From an uncultured Clostridia bacterium (GTDB taxonomy: Bacteria > Bacillota > Clostridia > TANB77 > CAG-508), in assembly GCA_947631785.1 (NCBI GenBank), contig CANRMR010000010.1, positions 1 to 49,163 of the forward strand: a stretch of DNA of 49,163 bases, written 5' to 3'. Positions 1-8,663 of the stretch are shown one piece after another. Position 1 is the first letter of the stretch, and each line of letters opens with the position of its first letter. The notes beneath the pieces are model-generated. The model had not been told where the DNA came from. It saw nothing but the letters and a program-made list of their open reading frames with translations, and did no database searches. The translations under genes were made by a program, and so were the position numbers.

Positions 1-104
1 AATGTACAATTAGAAATCAAGTACCAGGAAGCATATCATTTGTTCCATCAGTAGCTGGTCTAATTATAGCAGGAGAGGTAATAAAAGACATAATTAAAAA
101 GTAA
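1..104 (+). CDS. tcdA: C-terminal end of a ThiF/TcdA-type tRNA threonylcarbamoyladenosine dehydratase (partial)
   Basis: Only the last 33 codons are present, read from base 3 to the TAA at 102-104. The visible tail contains VPGSISFVPSVAGLIIAGEV, which resembles the C-terminal end of Firmicutes TcdA (YrvM-like) ThiF-fold enzymes. These use ATP to cyclise the t6A modification of tRNA position 37. The ATP-binding and E1-like core lies outside the window, so the call rests on the tail alone. A strong terminator follows at 159-193, so this gene ends its transcript here. Another ThiF-family member is the main alternative. Confidence 0.6.
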   Translation, partial: CTIRNQVPGSISFVPSVAGLIIAGEVIKDIIKK

Positions 105-158
105 AAAAGAAAAACCACGAAAGGTTTTACCATTCCAGTAAAAAAATGGATGTAAAAG

Positions 159-193
159 AGATGGTAAAGGAAACTTTACCATCTAATTTTTTT
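159..193 (+). terminator. Rho-independent terminator after the tcdA-like gene
   Basis: A perfect 11-bp stem (159-169 with 174-184) closed by a GAAA loop is followed by AATTTTTTT. It separates the upstream gene from spoVFB, so spoVFB must have its own promoter. Confidence 0.9.
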
Positions 194-242
194 GTATGGA
201 GCGAAAAATGAAAAAATTTTCTACTCTACTCGATTTTTTTAG

Positions 243-272
243 TGGACATAAACTATAATTATTCATAAAATA
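243..272 (+). promoter_or_regulatory. Promoter of spoVFB, compatible with a late sporulation sigma factor
   Basis: Two readings overlap. A sigma-A style reading is TGGACA (243-248), 17 bases, TAAAAT (266-271). A mother-cell sigma reading is AC (246-247), 16 bases, then CATAAAATA (264-272), which fits the sigma-E/sigma-K -10 pattern CATANNNTA. The second fits the biology, because dipicolinate synthase is made in the mother cell under sigma-K in Bacillus. The ribosome-binding site GAGGAGGG lies at 289-296. Which sigma factor is used is inferred. Confidence 0.5.
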
Positions 273-302
273 TAATAATAGAAAAAAGAGGAGGGAGATA
301 GA

Positions 303-882
303 TTGGAGTTAAATGATAAAAAGATAGGTTTTTGTTTAACTGGTTCATTTTGTACCTTTAAAAATACAATTTTACAAATAAAAGAAATAGTAAAATTGGG
401 AGCTAAAGTAATCCCAATTATGTCATATAATGCTTTTGAATTAGATACAAAATTTGGAGATGCAAAAGATTTCATAACTCAAATAGAAGAAATAACTCAA
501 AATAAAATTATTCATACTATCCAAGAAGCTGAACCAATTGGTCCTAAAAAAATGACAGATATTATGATAATTGCTCCATGTTCACGGAAATACTATTGCA
601 AAACTTGCAAATGGAGTTACAGACACACCAGTATTAATGGCTGCAAAATCGCATTTGCGTAACAGTAATCCTTTAGTAATTGCTGTATCTACCAATGACG
701 GATTATCTGGTTCTGCTGCAAATATTGGAAAACTTTTAAATAGAAATAATTATTATTTTGTCCCATTTAGACAAGATAATCCATTAACCAAACCACGTTC
801 ATTAGTATTTGATTCAAGCTATATTATAAAAACATTGGAATATGCTCTAAATAAAGAACAGATACAACCAATATTGTTATGA
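303..882 (+). CDS. spoVFB: Dipicolinate synthase subunit B (SpoVFB), read through a +1 shift at a CGG codon
   Basis: SpoVFB is the flavoprotein-like subunit that, with SpoVFA, makes dipicolinic acid for the spore core. Translation starts at TTG 303 behind GAGGAGGG. Frame 1 runs 94 codons (KKIGFCLTGSFCTF near the start, then MIIAPCS) to CGG at 585-587. Skipping C585 gives GNTIAKLANG, TDTPVLMAAKSHLRN and STNDGLSGSAANIG, all typical of the family, to TGA 880-882. The joined product is 192 aa, about the usual 200. Without the shift the frame ends at 662 in unrelated residues. The partner gene spoVFA is not adjacent; the upstream neighbour is a terminated tcdA-like gene. Alternatives are a pseudogene or a sequence error, made less likely by four other genes with the same lesion. 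Confidence 0.85.
585..587 (+). other. Putative +1 recoding site (CGG) in spoVFB
   Basis: Local reading is TGT TCA CGG AAA in frame 1, against TCA (C) GGA AAT ACT after the skip. The restored glycine sits in the PCSGNT motif of the SpoVFB family. No Shine-Dalgarno-like element or homopolymer is next to it. Confidence 0.65.
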
Positions 883-938
883 ATATGATAATTAAAAACA
901 AATACAAACATTTTTTTGATTTTTTTTTAAAAAAAGTA

Positions 939-967
939 TTGACAAAGAAAATTTGTTCGTATATAAT
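939..967 (+). promoter_or_regulatory. Consensus sigma-A promoter of the LysM gene
   Basis: TTGACA (939-944), a 17-base spacer and TATAAT (962-967) match the consensus perfectly. So strong a promoter normally needs a repressor; the two SOS-like boxes at 946-959 and 980-993 are well placed for one. Confidence 0.85.
946..959 (+). promoter_or_regulatory. LexA (SOS) box-like operator inside the promoter spacer
   Basis: AGAAAATTTGTTCG matches the Gram-positive LexA pattern CGAACNNNNGTTCG except at the first and fifth bases. It lies between the -35 and -10, where bound repressor would block RNA polymerase. Regulation is inferred. Confidence 0.45.
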
Positions 968-979
968 AAATTCAGAAAA

Positions 980-993
980 CGAAAATATGTTTG
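980..993 (+). promoter_or_regulatory. LexA (SOS) box-like operator downstream of the -10
   Basis: CGAAAATATGTTTG matches the LexA pattern CGAACNNNNGTTYG with one mismatch (C to A at the fifth base). It sits just after the likely transcription start. Together with the site at 946-959 it suggests DNA-damage control of the LysM gene. Confidence 0.55.
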
Positions 994-1011
994 TATTTGG
1001 AGGTAAAGAAT

Positions 1012-1320
1012 ATGAAATTAAAAAATAGAAAAATAAACAGGAAAATTATGATAAGAAATATGATAATATTATTATTTATTATTTTTGGAGTTATGTTTTT
1101 TAATAACACCTCATTATCACATACCGATGTTAAGCATAAAACAATTTATGCATGTTCAGGAGATACATTATGGTCAATTGCAAAAAATGAACAAAAAAAG
1201 AATGAATACTATTATAATAAAGATATAAGAGATATAATAGATGAAATTAAGCAAATAAATGGTTTAAAGGATTCTAAAATTCTTAATAACCAAAAATTAG
1301 AAATACCTACAATAAATTAA
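1012..1320 (+). CDS. YneA-like LysM membrane protein, probable SOS cell-division suppressor
   Basis: The product is 102 aa: a basic start, one membrane segment (about residues 14-31), then a LysM domain with GDTLWSIAK (50-58) and an ending typical of YneA-type proteins (DIRDIIDEIKQINGL, then LEIPTIN). YneA is the LexA-controlled division inhibitor of Bacillus. ATG 1012 is chosen over TTG 991 because GGAGGT lies at 999-1004, directly before ATG 1012. The perfect promoter and two LexA-box-like sites upstream support SOS control. lexA itself, often a neighbour of such genes, is not in the window. Function is inferred from architecture and promoter; another LysM wall-anchored protein is possible. 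Confidence 0.7.
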   Translation: MKLKNRKINRKIMIRNMIILLFIIFGVMFFNNTSLSHTDVKHKTIYACSGDTLWSIAKNEQKKNEYYYNKDIRDIIDEIKQINGLKDSKILNNQKLEIPTIN

Positions 1321-1323
1321 ACA

Positions 1324-1413
1324 AAAAAGCAGATAATTAAAAGTAAGCTAAAATTATTAGAAAAATTGTTTCTATAATTTTAATTTTGCATAAAGATAAT
1401 TTATCTGCTTTTT
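1324..1413. terminator. Bidirectional terminator between the convergent LysM gene and recombinase gene
   Basis: AAAAAGCAGATAA (1324-1336) is the exact reverse complement of 1401-1413, ending in a T run on each strand. The 64-base loop holds a smaller A/T hairpin. It can serve both convergent genes. Confidence 0.7.
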
Positions 1414-1419
1414 AATTTA

Positions 1420-2391
1420 TTATAAATTAGCTAAAGGGTTATTTTCTACTGCATTTCTTACTTGTTCATTAGAAACATGTGTATATATTTCAGTTGTAGA
1501 AATACTTTCATGTCCTAAAAGTTCTTGCAAAGCTCTAATATCAACATTCCCATATTGATACATTAAAGTTGCTGCAGTATGCCTTAGTTTATGAACAGAA
1601 TATTTGTGAACATCTAATCCAGCTTTTTTTAATTCTTCTTTAACAACATACTGAACAGTTCGATTGCTTATTCTTTCTTTTCTTTCACTTAAAAATAGAG
1701 CATCTTTTGAGTCATATTTAACTTTATCTACAGCTCTTGTAGGTAGATATTCATTAATTGCTTTAATACAAGCAGGATTTAAATATATTGTTCTTTCTTT
1801 ATTTCCTTTACCAATAACATTTAATTTATTTTCACTAAAATCAATATCTTTAATATTAATACCAACAAGTTCTGAAAGACGCATTCCACAATTTAAAAAT
1901 AAAGTAATAATTGCATAATCTCTTTTATTATTTCTAGAACTTTCAGATGTTACATTTAAAAGTTTTTTACTATCATCTAAAGATAAATATTTTGGAAGAC
2001 GCTTTTCTAGTTTTGGTGTTTCTAAATTTTGAGCAGGGTTTACAACAAGTAAATTAGCTTTACTTGATAAATAATTAAAAAAAACTCTAATACTTGCAAC
2101 TTTTCTTGCAAGAGTTGCAGGTTTACTTCTATAGTTAGTTTTTAAATAATATAAATAGGCATGAATGTCATCTAATTTAACCTTTTTTAGGGTATCAATT
2201 GAAAGGTCTTTATATTCTATTTTAGAAAAATCATCTTCTTTAGTATACGAAAAATGTACCTTTAAAAACTTTAAGAAATTAGCTAAATCATAGTTATATT
2301 CTTTTACAGTATTTTGAGATTTATTTAGTATAGTAGCTGAATAATCTAAAAAAGAGTTTAAATAATCAGGGTTATTTTCTCTATTAATCAT
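1420..2391 (-). CDS. XerC/XerD-type tyrosine recombinase
   Basis: A 323-aa integrase-fold recombinase of normal Xer length. It has an N-terminal SAM-like core-binding domain (about 8-110) and a catalytic domain with the family residues visible: R171 in CGMRLSEL, K195, H267-x-x-R270 in VHKLRHT, H294 in LLGHES and nucleophile Y303 in EIYTH. ATG 2391 is preferred because AAGGAAG precedes it at the right distance; the ATG 33 bases upstream has no ribosome-binding site. A Xer enzyme resolving chromosome dimers at dif is most likely. No attachment site or phage gene is adjacent, so a mobile-element integrase is less likely. Confidence 0.85.
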   Translation of the reverse strand: MINRENNPDYLNSFLDYSATILNKSQNTVKEYNYDLANFLKFLKVHFSYTKEDDFSKIEYKDLSIDTLKKVKLDDIHAYLYYLKTNYRSKPATLARKVASIRVFFNYLSSKANLLVVNPAQNLETPKLEKRLPKYLSLDDSKKLLNVTSESSRNNKRDYAIITLFLNCGMRLSELVGINIKDIDFSENKLNVIGKGNKERTIYLNPACIKAINEYLPTRAVDKVKYDSKDALFLSERKERISNRTVQYVVKEELKKAGLDVHKYSVHKLRHTAATLMYQYGNVDIRALQELLGHESISTTEIYTHVSNEQVRNAVENNPLANL

Positions 2392-2478
2392 AATCTTCAC
2401 TTCCTTAGTATCTTTAGTAGTCATATTATATAATAAAAAATAAAAAAATTAAAGACATTTTTCTATTTTGTTAAAATA

Positions 2479-2507
2479 TTGACTTTTACATATATTTGTA
2501 ATAAAAT
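2479..2507 (+). promoter_or_regulatory. Promoter for the membrane protein and MMPL genes
   Basis: TTGACT (2479-2484), a 17-base spacer and TAAAAT (2502-2507), then GGAG before ATG 2580. Confidence 0.6.
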
Positions 2508-2579
2508 TATATATTAGGAAATAAATAGAAACTACATTTATTTTTTAACATATTACTTGAAAAAAATAGGAGAATATAA

Positions 2580-4419
2580 ATGTTATTTATCAAGATAAGT
2601 TTATTATTAATACTGTTTGTATTTGTATCTTACAGGATTGGATTATTATTAAACAAAATACTAAAAAATCATAATCTTTTAGTAATATCTTTGTATGGAT
2701 TTATAGGAATTGCTTCTTTTTTGCAAATTATTTATATTCCTATGATTTTATTACATGTATCATTTAAAACAGTATTATATATAACTTTATGTACTTTGAT
2801 ATTATTTATTGCTATTTCATTTTTAATATGCAAAGATGATGAAATAAAATTATTAAAGTCTAATGCCAAAAAACTAAAAAACATAAAGAAAAAAAATGTT
2901 TTAGTTATATGTATTTTGTGTTTAGTAGTTTTATTTCAAGCTACAACATCTTCTATATTATTTAATGAAAATGCTGATGATGCTTTTTATATAAGTTTAG
3001 TTGAGGAAAATAAATCTTCTGACGAAATTTATGCTAATGCACCATCTTTAGGAATAAATAATACACTATTTTTATCTAGATATATGGTTTCAGGTTATGA
3101 ACTATTTTTATCAGTAATATCTAAAACATTTGATATAGAATCAACAATTTTAGCTCATACTGTCATTCCATTTATAATGATTATTTTTTCATACATTGCT
3201 TATTATATATTTGCAAGAAAATTTTTTAATAACGAAAAATCACAAATATTTTTATTGTTACTTTCTATTTTATTTTTATTTAGTGGATTTACAACTAGAT
3301 TTAGAGGAATAATATTGCTAAGTAGAATGTGGCAAGGGAAAGAAATATTCTTAAACATTGTTCTAACTTTAATTATATCAAATCTAATTGGATTAAATAA
3401 AAATAATATAAGGAAAAGTATAACTAAATTAGTTATTTTAAATTTTTCTGCTGTATTTTTTACAAACACTGCAATTTTTTTAGTACCTTTTGCATATATG
3501 GGATTTGGAATAATAACCATTTTAAAAAAACAAATGAGAAATTTTTTTGGTTTACTTTTATCAGGAATACCTATTGCAATTTATGCTACTTTATATTTAA
3601 CAATTGTGCAAAATATAAGGGGATCAACATATTATGATGTAAATATATTTGAGGTATTCAAAGACTATATTGGTACAGGATATTTTATTGTTTTATACAT
3701 AATTTCTTTAATTATAGTAGCTTTGAAAGGAAATAAAAAAGCTAGAAATTATTTTTTGCTTATACCAATTATTAATTTAGTAACAATATATAATCCTATA
3801 TTTACTAATATAATTACAAAATATTTTACTGGTTCAGAAGTTTTTTGGAGATTATTTTGGCTTTTACCAATAGAATTTACAATTGTTTATGCATTTACTA
3901 TAATTGCATATTTGAAAAAAAATAGAATTTACCAAATAACTGTAATATTAATAGAAATATTACTAATAGTTATGTCTGGAAAATTTGTCTATACAAAGCA
4001 AAATGGATTTGAAAAGCCAGAGAACTTAAATAAAATACCACAAGTAATTTTAGAACAAACTCGGATATATTTTAGACAAAAGTAAAGATAAAAATATAAC
4101 TGTAATGGCTATGCCAGAACCGCTTCACAGTACAACTATAAGACAAATTACTTCTAAAATTAATTTATTTTGGTCAAGAGACCATTACATGCAAGAATTA
4201 TTTACAAAAGAAGAATTAGAAGAAAGAGAAAAAATACATATAATTTATAAAGAAATAGTACCACAAATATCACAAGACGAATTTAACGAAATTCGCAAAA
4301 AGTATAATGTAAATTGGATTATTATAGATATGCTAAATAATGATGTTATAGATTATTTAGATAAAACTAATCCAATAGAAAAAAGCGAAATAGGGGGATA
4401 TTTATTATATCAATATTAA
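2580..4419 (+). CDS. Large polytopic membrane protein (DUF6077/GT-C-like), read through a +1 shift at CGG
   Basis: Frame 1 gives 494 codons of a protein with roughly 11-12 hydrophobic segments and a short acidic outer loop after the third (NENADDAFY), a layout like membrane glycosyltransferases of the GT-C or DUF6077 type. At CGG 4062-4064 frame 1 would end 8 codons later at TAA 4083. Skipping C4062 gives GYILDKSKDKNITVMAMPE and a soluble tail rich in charged residues, ending in GGYLLYQY at 4417, 612 aa in total. Such proteins usually carry a soluble C-terminal domain, which supports one joined gene. The next ATG (4105) has no ribosome-binding site. The MMPL gene follows 27 bases later, probably in one operon. 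Substrate unknown. Confidence 0.7.
4062..4064 (+). other. Putative +1 recoding site (CGG) in the polytopic membrane protein gene
   Basis: In-frame CAA ACT CGG ATA becomes ACT (C) GGA TAT ATT after skipping one C. The shifted frame is then open to 4419. Confidence 0.6.
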
Positions 4420-4446
4420 AAAATATAATAGAAAGGGATATTAAAA

Positions 4447-7400
4447 ATGAAAAAAATTACAAATTTTATTGTAAACAAAAGATATCTTATTTTAATTATA
4501 TTTATACTACTAGCTATGGCATGTGCTATTATATCTAATAATGTAAATATAAATAATGACATGACAAAATATTTACCAAGTACATCAGAAACAAGAAAAG
4601 GAATGGATATAATGGAAGATGAGTTTTCTGATGTAAAAGAAACAAGTTCTCTTAATGTAATGTTTAAAGGCTTAAAAAGTGATGAAAAATTAAAAATTCA
4701 CGAGGAATTAGAGCAAATTGAAAATGTATCTTCAGTAGATTATGATGAAAGCTACGATTATAATAGAGATGACTATACCTTATATGTTGTAAATGTAGAT
4801 GATACAAGCGATTCGGAAATTGCAAGTAGTGTTTACAATGAGGTTACTAAAAAATATGAAGACTATGATGTTGCAACAAGTGGTGCAATTAAAAATAGTA
4901 ATATTGATGTACTTCCAACTTGGATTATTGTTGTTGCAGTTGTTGGAGTTCTTGCAATTTTACTTATTATGTGTGAATCATACATAGAGCCATTATTATT
5001 TTTGTTTTCTATTTTAATTGCAATATTATTAAACAATGGAACAAATGTTATTTTTAGCAGTGTTTCAATGATAACAAGTTCTATATCTGCAATTTTACAA
5101 TTAGCATTATCAATGGATTATTCAATAATGCTTATGAACAGATTTAGACAAGAAAAGGAAAATGAAGAAAATAAAGTTAAAGCTATGCAAAATGCTCTAT
5201 ATAATGCTTTTAAATCTATATCTAGTAGTTCGGTTACAACAATTGTAGGGCTAGTTGCACTTGTATTTATGAGTTTTACAATTGGAAAAGACTTAGGTTT
5301 AGTTTTAGCAAAAGGGGTACTATTTAGTTTAATTAGTATTTTCTGCGTATTACCTGGACTAATATTAATATTTGATAAGCTGATTACTAAAACTAAGAAA
5401 AAAACTTTAAATATTAAGCTAAATAAAGTAGGATCTGCAAGTTTTAAAATGAAGTATCCATTAACATTATTTTTTGTAATAGTATTTATTGCAAGTTTTA
5501 TGCTAAAAGGAAATCTAAACATTTTATTTACTGCATCTGAAATGGATGATGTTTCAAAAGTATTTGAAGAGAATAATCAAATTGCAGTTATATATAAAAA
5601 TGAGGATGAAGAAAAATTAAGTAAAAATTTAAAAAGTATTGAGGAAAAAGATAATGTTAAAGAAGTATTAGGATATGCAAATACACTAAATGAAGAACTA
5701 AAATATGATGAATTAGTAGAAAAGTTAAATGATTTAGGTTCAGATGTAACAATAGATGATTATCTTTTAAAAATTATTTATTATAAATATCATAATCCAA
5801 ATGAAGCAAATAATCTTACATTTGATGACATGATAAAATTCATACAAAATGATGTATATAATAATTCTAAAATGGATAGTGAGTTAGATAATGATTTGAA
5901 AAAAGATATAGAAAAATTATCAAACTTTACTGATAAAACTTTAGCAAATAAGCAAAGAACATCTGGTGAAATAGCAGATATTTTAGGAATAGATAAATCT
6001 AATATTGATGATATTTTGGTATATTATAATTCAAAAAATAACAATGCAGAAATTACACTTAATGAATTTGTTAATTTTATGAATAACAAAGTTTTAACAG
6101 ATAGTAAATATAGTGCAAGTATTGATAATATAACAAAGGAAAGTCTTAAAACATTGACTAAATTTACAAATAAAAAAACAATACAGACAAAATATACAAG
6201 TGATGAGATGGCAAATCTTTTTGGAATTTCTAAATCAGATATGGATAAATTATATACATACTATGTATCACAAAATGAGGTAAATCAAAAACTTACATTA
6301 TCAGAATTTGCAAACTTTGTAATTTCTGATGTATTAACAAATAAAACATATGCAAATATGTTTAATGAAGAAACAAATAGCAAAATAAAAATGTTACAAA
6401 TATTTAGTAATACAGATATAATAAATCAAAATATGACAGGCCCAGAACTTGCAAATATGTTTGGAATAAATGAAAAAGTAGCTACGCAAATTTTACTTTT
6501 AAAATATATGAATGTAGATAATGGCACAAAATTAACTATTCCTGAAGTTATAAATACAAGTATAAAAATTAAGGATACTACAAATTATTTAAATGGCGTA
6601 AATATAGATTCTTTTGAAAAATTAGCTATATTTGCAAAAAATGAAAATAATATAAATTTATTAAAAATGGATAAAGCACATCTTTCTAACATTTTTGATA
6701 ATATAAGTAAAGGATTAGTAGATAAAGTATATGTTTTAGCAAATTTACCTAATGAAACTTTGATGTCTCCTAAAGATTTTATGGATTTAATAATAAAAAT
6801 AGCATCAATGGAAAATAGTCCAATAGATAAGGCTACACTAAATAGTTTAAATATTATTAAAATGACAATAGATTCTTCTGTATCTGATAAAGCTACTAAA
6901 TACACCGCATCTGAAATGTCAAATTTATTAGGCATTAAAAAAGAGCAAATGTGTAGTTTATATGCATTAATAGATTTTACTAATGGAAACATAAACAATT
7001 GGAAAGCTACACCTTATGATTTTGCAAATTTAATTTTAAATAATGCAAAAAATGATCAGATTAAAAATAATATTAGTGAAAAAGATTTAAGTAGTTTAAA
7101 TATGTTATCTACTATAATGAAAAGTTCTATAAATAAACAAACATTTTCTTATAGTGAACTTGCAAATTTTATAGGTTCTGATGAAACTAGCATTAAAAAT
7201 ATATATGGATTATATGCTTCAAAAAATACACAAACCAAACTTACTGCAATTGAGTTTATAGACTTTGTGCTAAATCATAAAAATGAAGATATTTTAAAAC
7301 AGAATATAAATAACAATGTAATAGATAATTTAAACTTACTTAAATCAGTTACAGATGGAGTGGAGAAAAATACTAAATATTCAAGTGGTAAAATAAGCTC

Positions 7401-8547
7401 ATTACTTGGAATAGATAAATCTAAACTTGATTTAATATATGGTTTATATGTATCTAAAAATATTAATCCTAACCAGAAAATATCACTAAATACATTAGTA
7501 AACTTTATAGTTAATGATGTTATAAATAATAGTGATTATTCAGAAAATTTTGATAATAATTCAAGATTAAGATTAAATACAATTCAATCAATAATAAATT
7601 CATCAACTCTTGGTACTAAATATACAAAAGATGAAATGATAGCAATTCTAAGTAATTTATCAAGTGATCTAGATAAAAACAAAGTTGAACTTTTATACCT
7701 ATATTATGGTAGTGCAAATGAGTATAACAATGATTGGAAATTAACAGTTGAACAATTTGCAAATTATTTATATGACAATATTTTAGCAGATAGTAGATTT
7801 GAAAATTTTATAGATGACGAAATGAGAAATAATATAATAGATAGTAAGGAAAAAGTTAACGATTCTAAAAATATGCTTGTTGGAGACAACTATTCAAGAA
7901 TTGTAATAAATACAATATTTGATTCAGAATCAGAAGATACATTTACTTTCATACAAAGCTTAGAAGATATGTTAAGAAAGGAAGATGAAGAAATTTACAT
8001 TATTGGTGATTCACCGATGGCATATGAAATGAGCAAAACCTTTTCAGATGAGTTTAACTATATTTCTATTTTAACGATGATTGCAATATTTATTGTAGTA
8101 GCAATTACCTTTAAATCAATACCAATACCTTTAATATTAGTTTTGGTTATACAAAGTGCAGTATATATGACTATGGGAATACTGTCGATATCTGGAGGTT
8201 CCGTTTACTATTTAGCTTTGTTAATTGTTCAAAGTATATTAATGGGATCTACTATAGATTATGCAATTTTATATACTTCGTATTATATTGAATTTAGAGA
8301 AACAATGAATAAAAAAGATGCAATTATAAATGCTTATAATGAATCGATTCATACAATACTTACATCAGCAACTATTTTAATTATAGTAACTTTTGTAGTA
8401 GGAAAATTTGCAACAGCAATAACATCAAAAATATGTACTACATTATCTGAAGGTACGTTATGTGCAGAAATTTTAATTTTAGTATTTTTGCCTGCACTAC
8501 TTGCAACATTTGATAGATTTATTTGTAAAAAACATGTGCAAAAATAG
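4447..8547 (+). CDS. MMPL/RND-family membrane transporter with a repeated outer domain
   Basis: A 1366-aa protein with the duplicated RND/MMPL plan. The first half has TM1 (about 13-31), an outer loop (to 155) and a TM bundle (about 158-315) with SMDYSIMLMNRFR. The second half ends in another bundle (about 1195-1365) with GSTIDYAILYTSYYIEFR, the matching motif. Between them is a very long outer insert (about 355-1170) built of repeats of about 79 residues. Family members export lipids or act in envelope assembly. It starts at ATG 4447 behind AAAGGG and follows the polytopic membrane gene closely. No in-frame CGG occurs in its 1366 codons. Cargo is unknown. Confidence 0.85.
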   Translation: MKKITNFIVNKRYLILIIFILLAMACAIISNNVNINNDMTKYLPSTSETRKGMDIMEDEFSDVKETSSLNVMFKGLKSDEKLKIHEELEQIENVSSVDYDESYDYNRDDYTLYVVNVDDTSDSEIASSVYNEVTKKYEDYDVATSGAIKNSNIDVLPTWIIVVAVVGVLAILLIMCESYIEPLLFLFSILIAILLNNGTNVIFSSVSMITSSISAILQLALSMDYSIMLMNRFRQEKENEENKVKAMQNALYNAFKSISSSSVTTIVGLVALVFMSFTIGKDLGLVLAKGVLFSLISIFCVLPGLILIFDKLITKTKKKTLNIKLNKVGSASFKMKYPLTLFFVIVFIASFMLKGNLNILFTASEMDDVSKVFEENNQIAVIYKNEDEEKLSKNLKSIEEKDNVKEVLGYANTLNEELKYDELVEKLNDLGSDVTIDDYLLKIIYYKYHNPNEANNLTFDDMIKFIQNDVYNNSKMDSELDNDLKKDIEKLSNFTDKTLANKQRTSGEIADILGIDKSNIDDILVYYNSKNNNAEITLNEFVNFMNNKVLTDSKYSASIDNITKESLKTLTKFTNKKTIQTKYTSDEMANLFGISKSDMDKLYTYYVSQNEVNQKLTLSEFANFVISDVLTNKTYANMFNEETNSKIKMLQIFSNTDIINQNMTGPELANMFGINEKVATQILLLKYMNVDNGTKLTIPEVINTSIKIKDTTNYLNGVNIDSFEKLAIFAKNENNINLLKMDKAHLSNIFDNISKGLVDKVYVLANLPNETLMSPKDFMDLIIKIASMENSPIDKATLNSLNIIKMTIDSSVSDKATKYTASEMSNLLGIKKEQMCSLYALIDFTNGNINNWKATPYDFANLILNNAKNDQIKNNISEKDLSSLNMLSTIMKSSINKQTFSYSELANFIGSDETSIKNIYGLYASKNTQTKLTAIEFIDFVLNHKNEDILKQNINNNVIDNLNLLKSVTDGVEKNTKYSSGKISSLLGIDKSKLDLIYGLYVSKNINPNQKISLNTLVNFIVNDVINNSDYSENFDNNSRLRLNTIQSIINSSTLGTKYTKDEMIAILSNLSSDLDKNKVELLYLYYGSANEYNNDWKLTVEQFANYLYDNILADSRFENFIDDEMRNNIIDSKEKVNDSKNMLVGDNYSRIVINTIFDSESEDTFTFIQSLEDMLRKEDEEIYIIGDSPMAYEMSKTFSDEFNYISILTMIAIFIVVAITFKSIPIPLILVLVIQSAVYMTMGILSISGGSVYYLALLIVQSILMGSTIDYAILYTSYYIEFRETMNKKDAIINAYNESIHTILTSATILIIVTFVVGKFATAITSKICTTLSEGTLCAEILILVFLPALLATFDRFICKKHVQK
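5719..7800 (+). repeat. Tandem protein repeats of about 79 aa within the MMPL gene
   Basis: Units begin near bases 5962, 6199, 6436, 6670, 6904, 7150, 7381 and 7624 (spacing 231-246), with a weaker one near 5719. Each has a segment like SDEMANLFGISKSDMDKLY, then a second like KLTLSEFANFV. The DNA has diverged; the pattern is clear at protein level only. Confidence 0.8.
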
Positions 8548-8559
8548 CACATGTTTTTT
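8527..8559 (+). terminator. Terminator overlapping the end of the MMPL gene
   Basis: A perfect 13-bp stem (8527-8539 with 8547-8559) ends in six T. The left arm lies within the last codons and the TAG stop is in the loop. Confidence 0.85.
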
Positions 8560-8568
8560 CTAATTATA

Positions 8569-8598
8569 TTGACTTTAATTACATATGTAAGATATAAT
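8569..8598 (+). promoter_or_regulatory. Promoter of the DUF362 gene
   Basis: TTGACT (8569-8574), an 18-base spacer and TATAAT (8593-8598). Confidence 0.65.
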
Positions 8599-8663
8599 AC
8601 TAATAATATAAGATAAGAAGCGGATACTAATAATAGTTTAATTTTGAAAGGAAGGATTTTATT

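Noticed and set aside
105-158. Riboswitch between tcdA and spoVFB
   Set aside because: The pairings seen are explained by a terminator of the upstream gene; no recognisable aptamer core is present.
2460-2580. Possible leader-RNA structure upstream of the membrane protein gene
   Set aside because: The gap is short and explained by a promoter and a ribosome-binding site; no stable stem is visible.
5231-5233. CGG triplets on the sense strand of other native genes (for example 4814, 5231, 8996, 9880, 10995)
   Set aside because: Frame arithmetic shows all of these straddle two codons (such as TCG GTT or AAC GGA), so they do not contradict the CGG observation.
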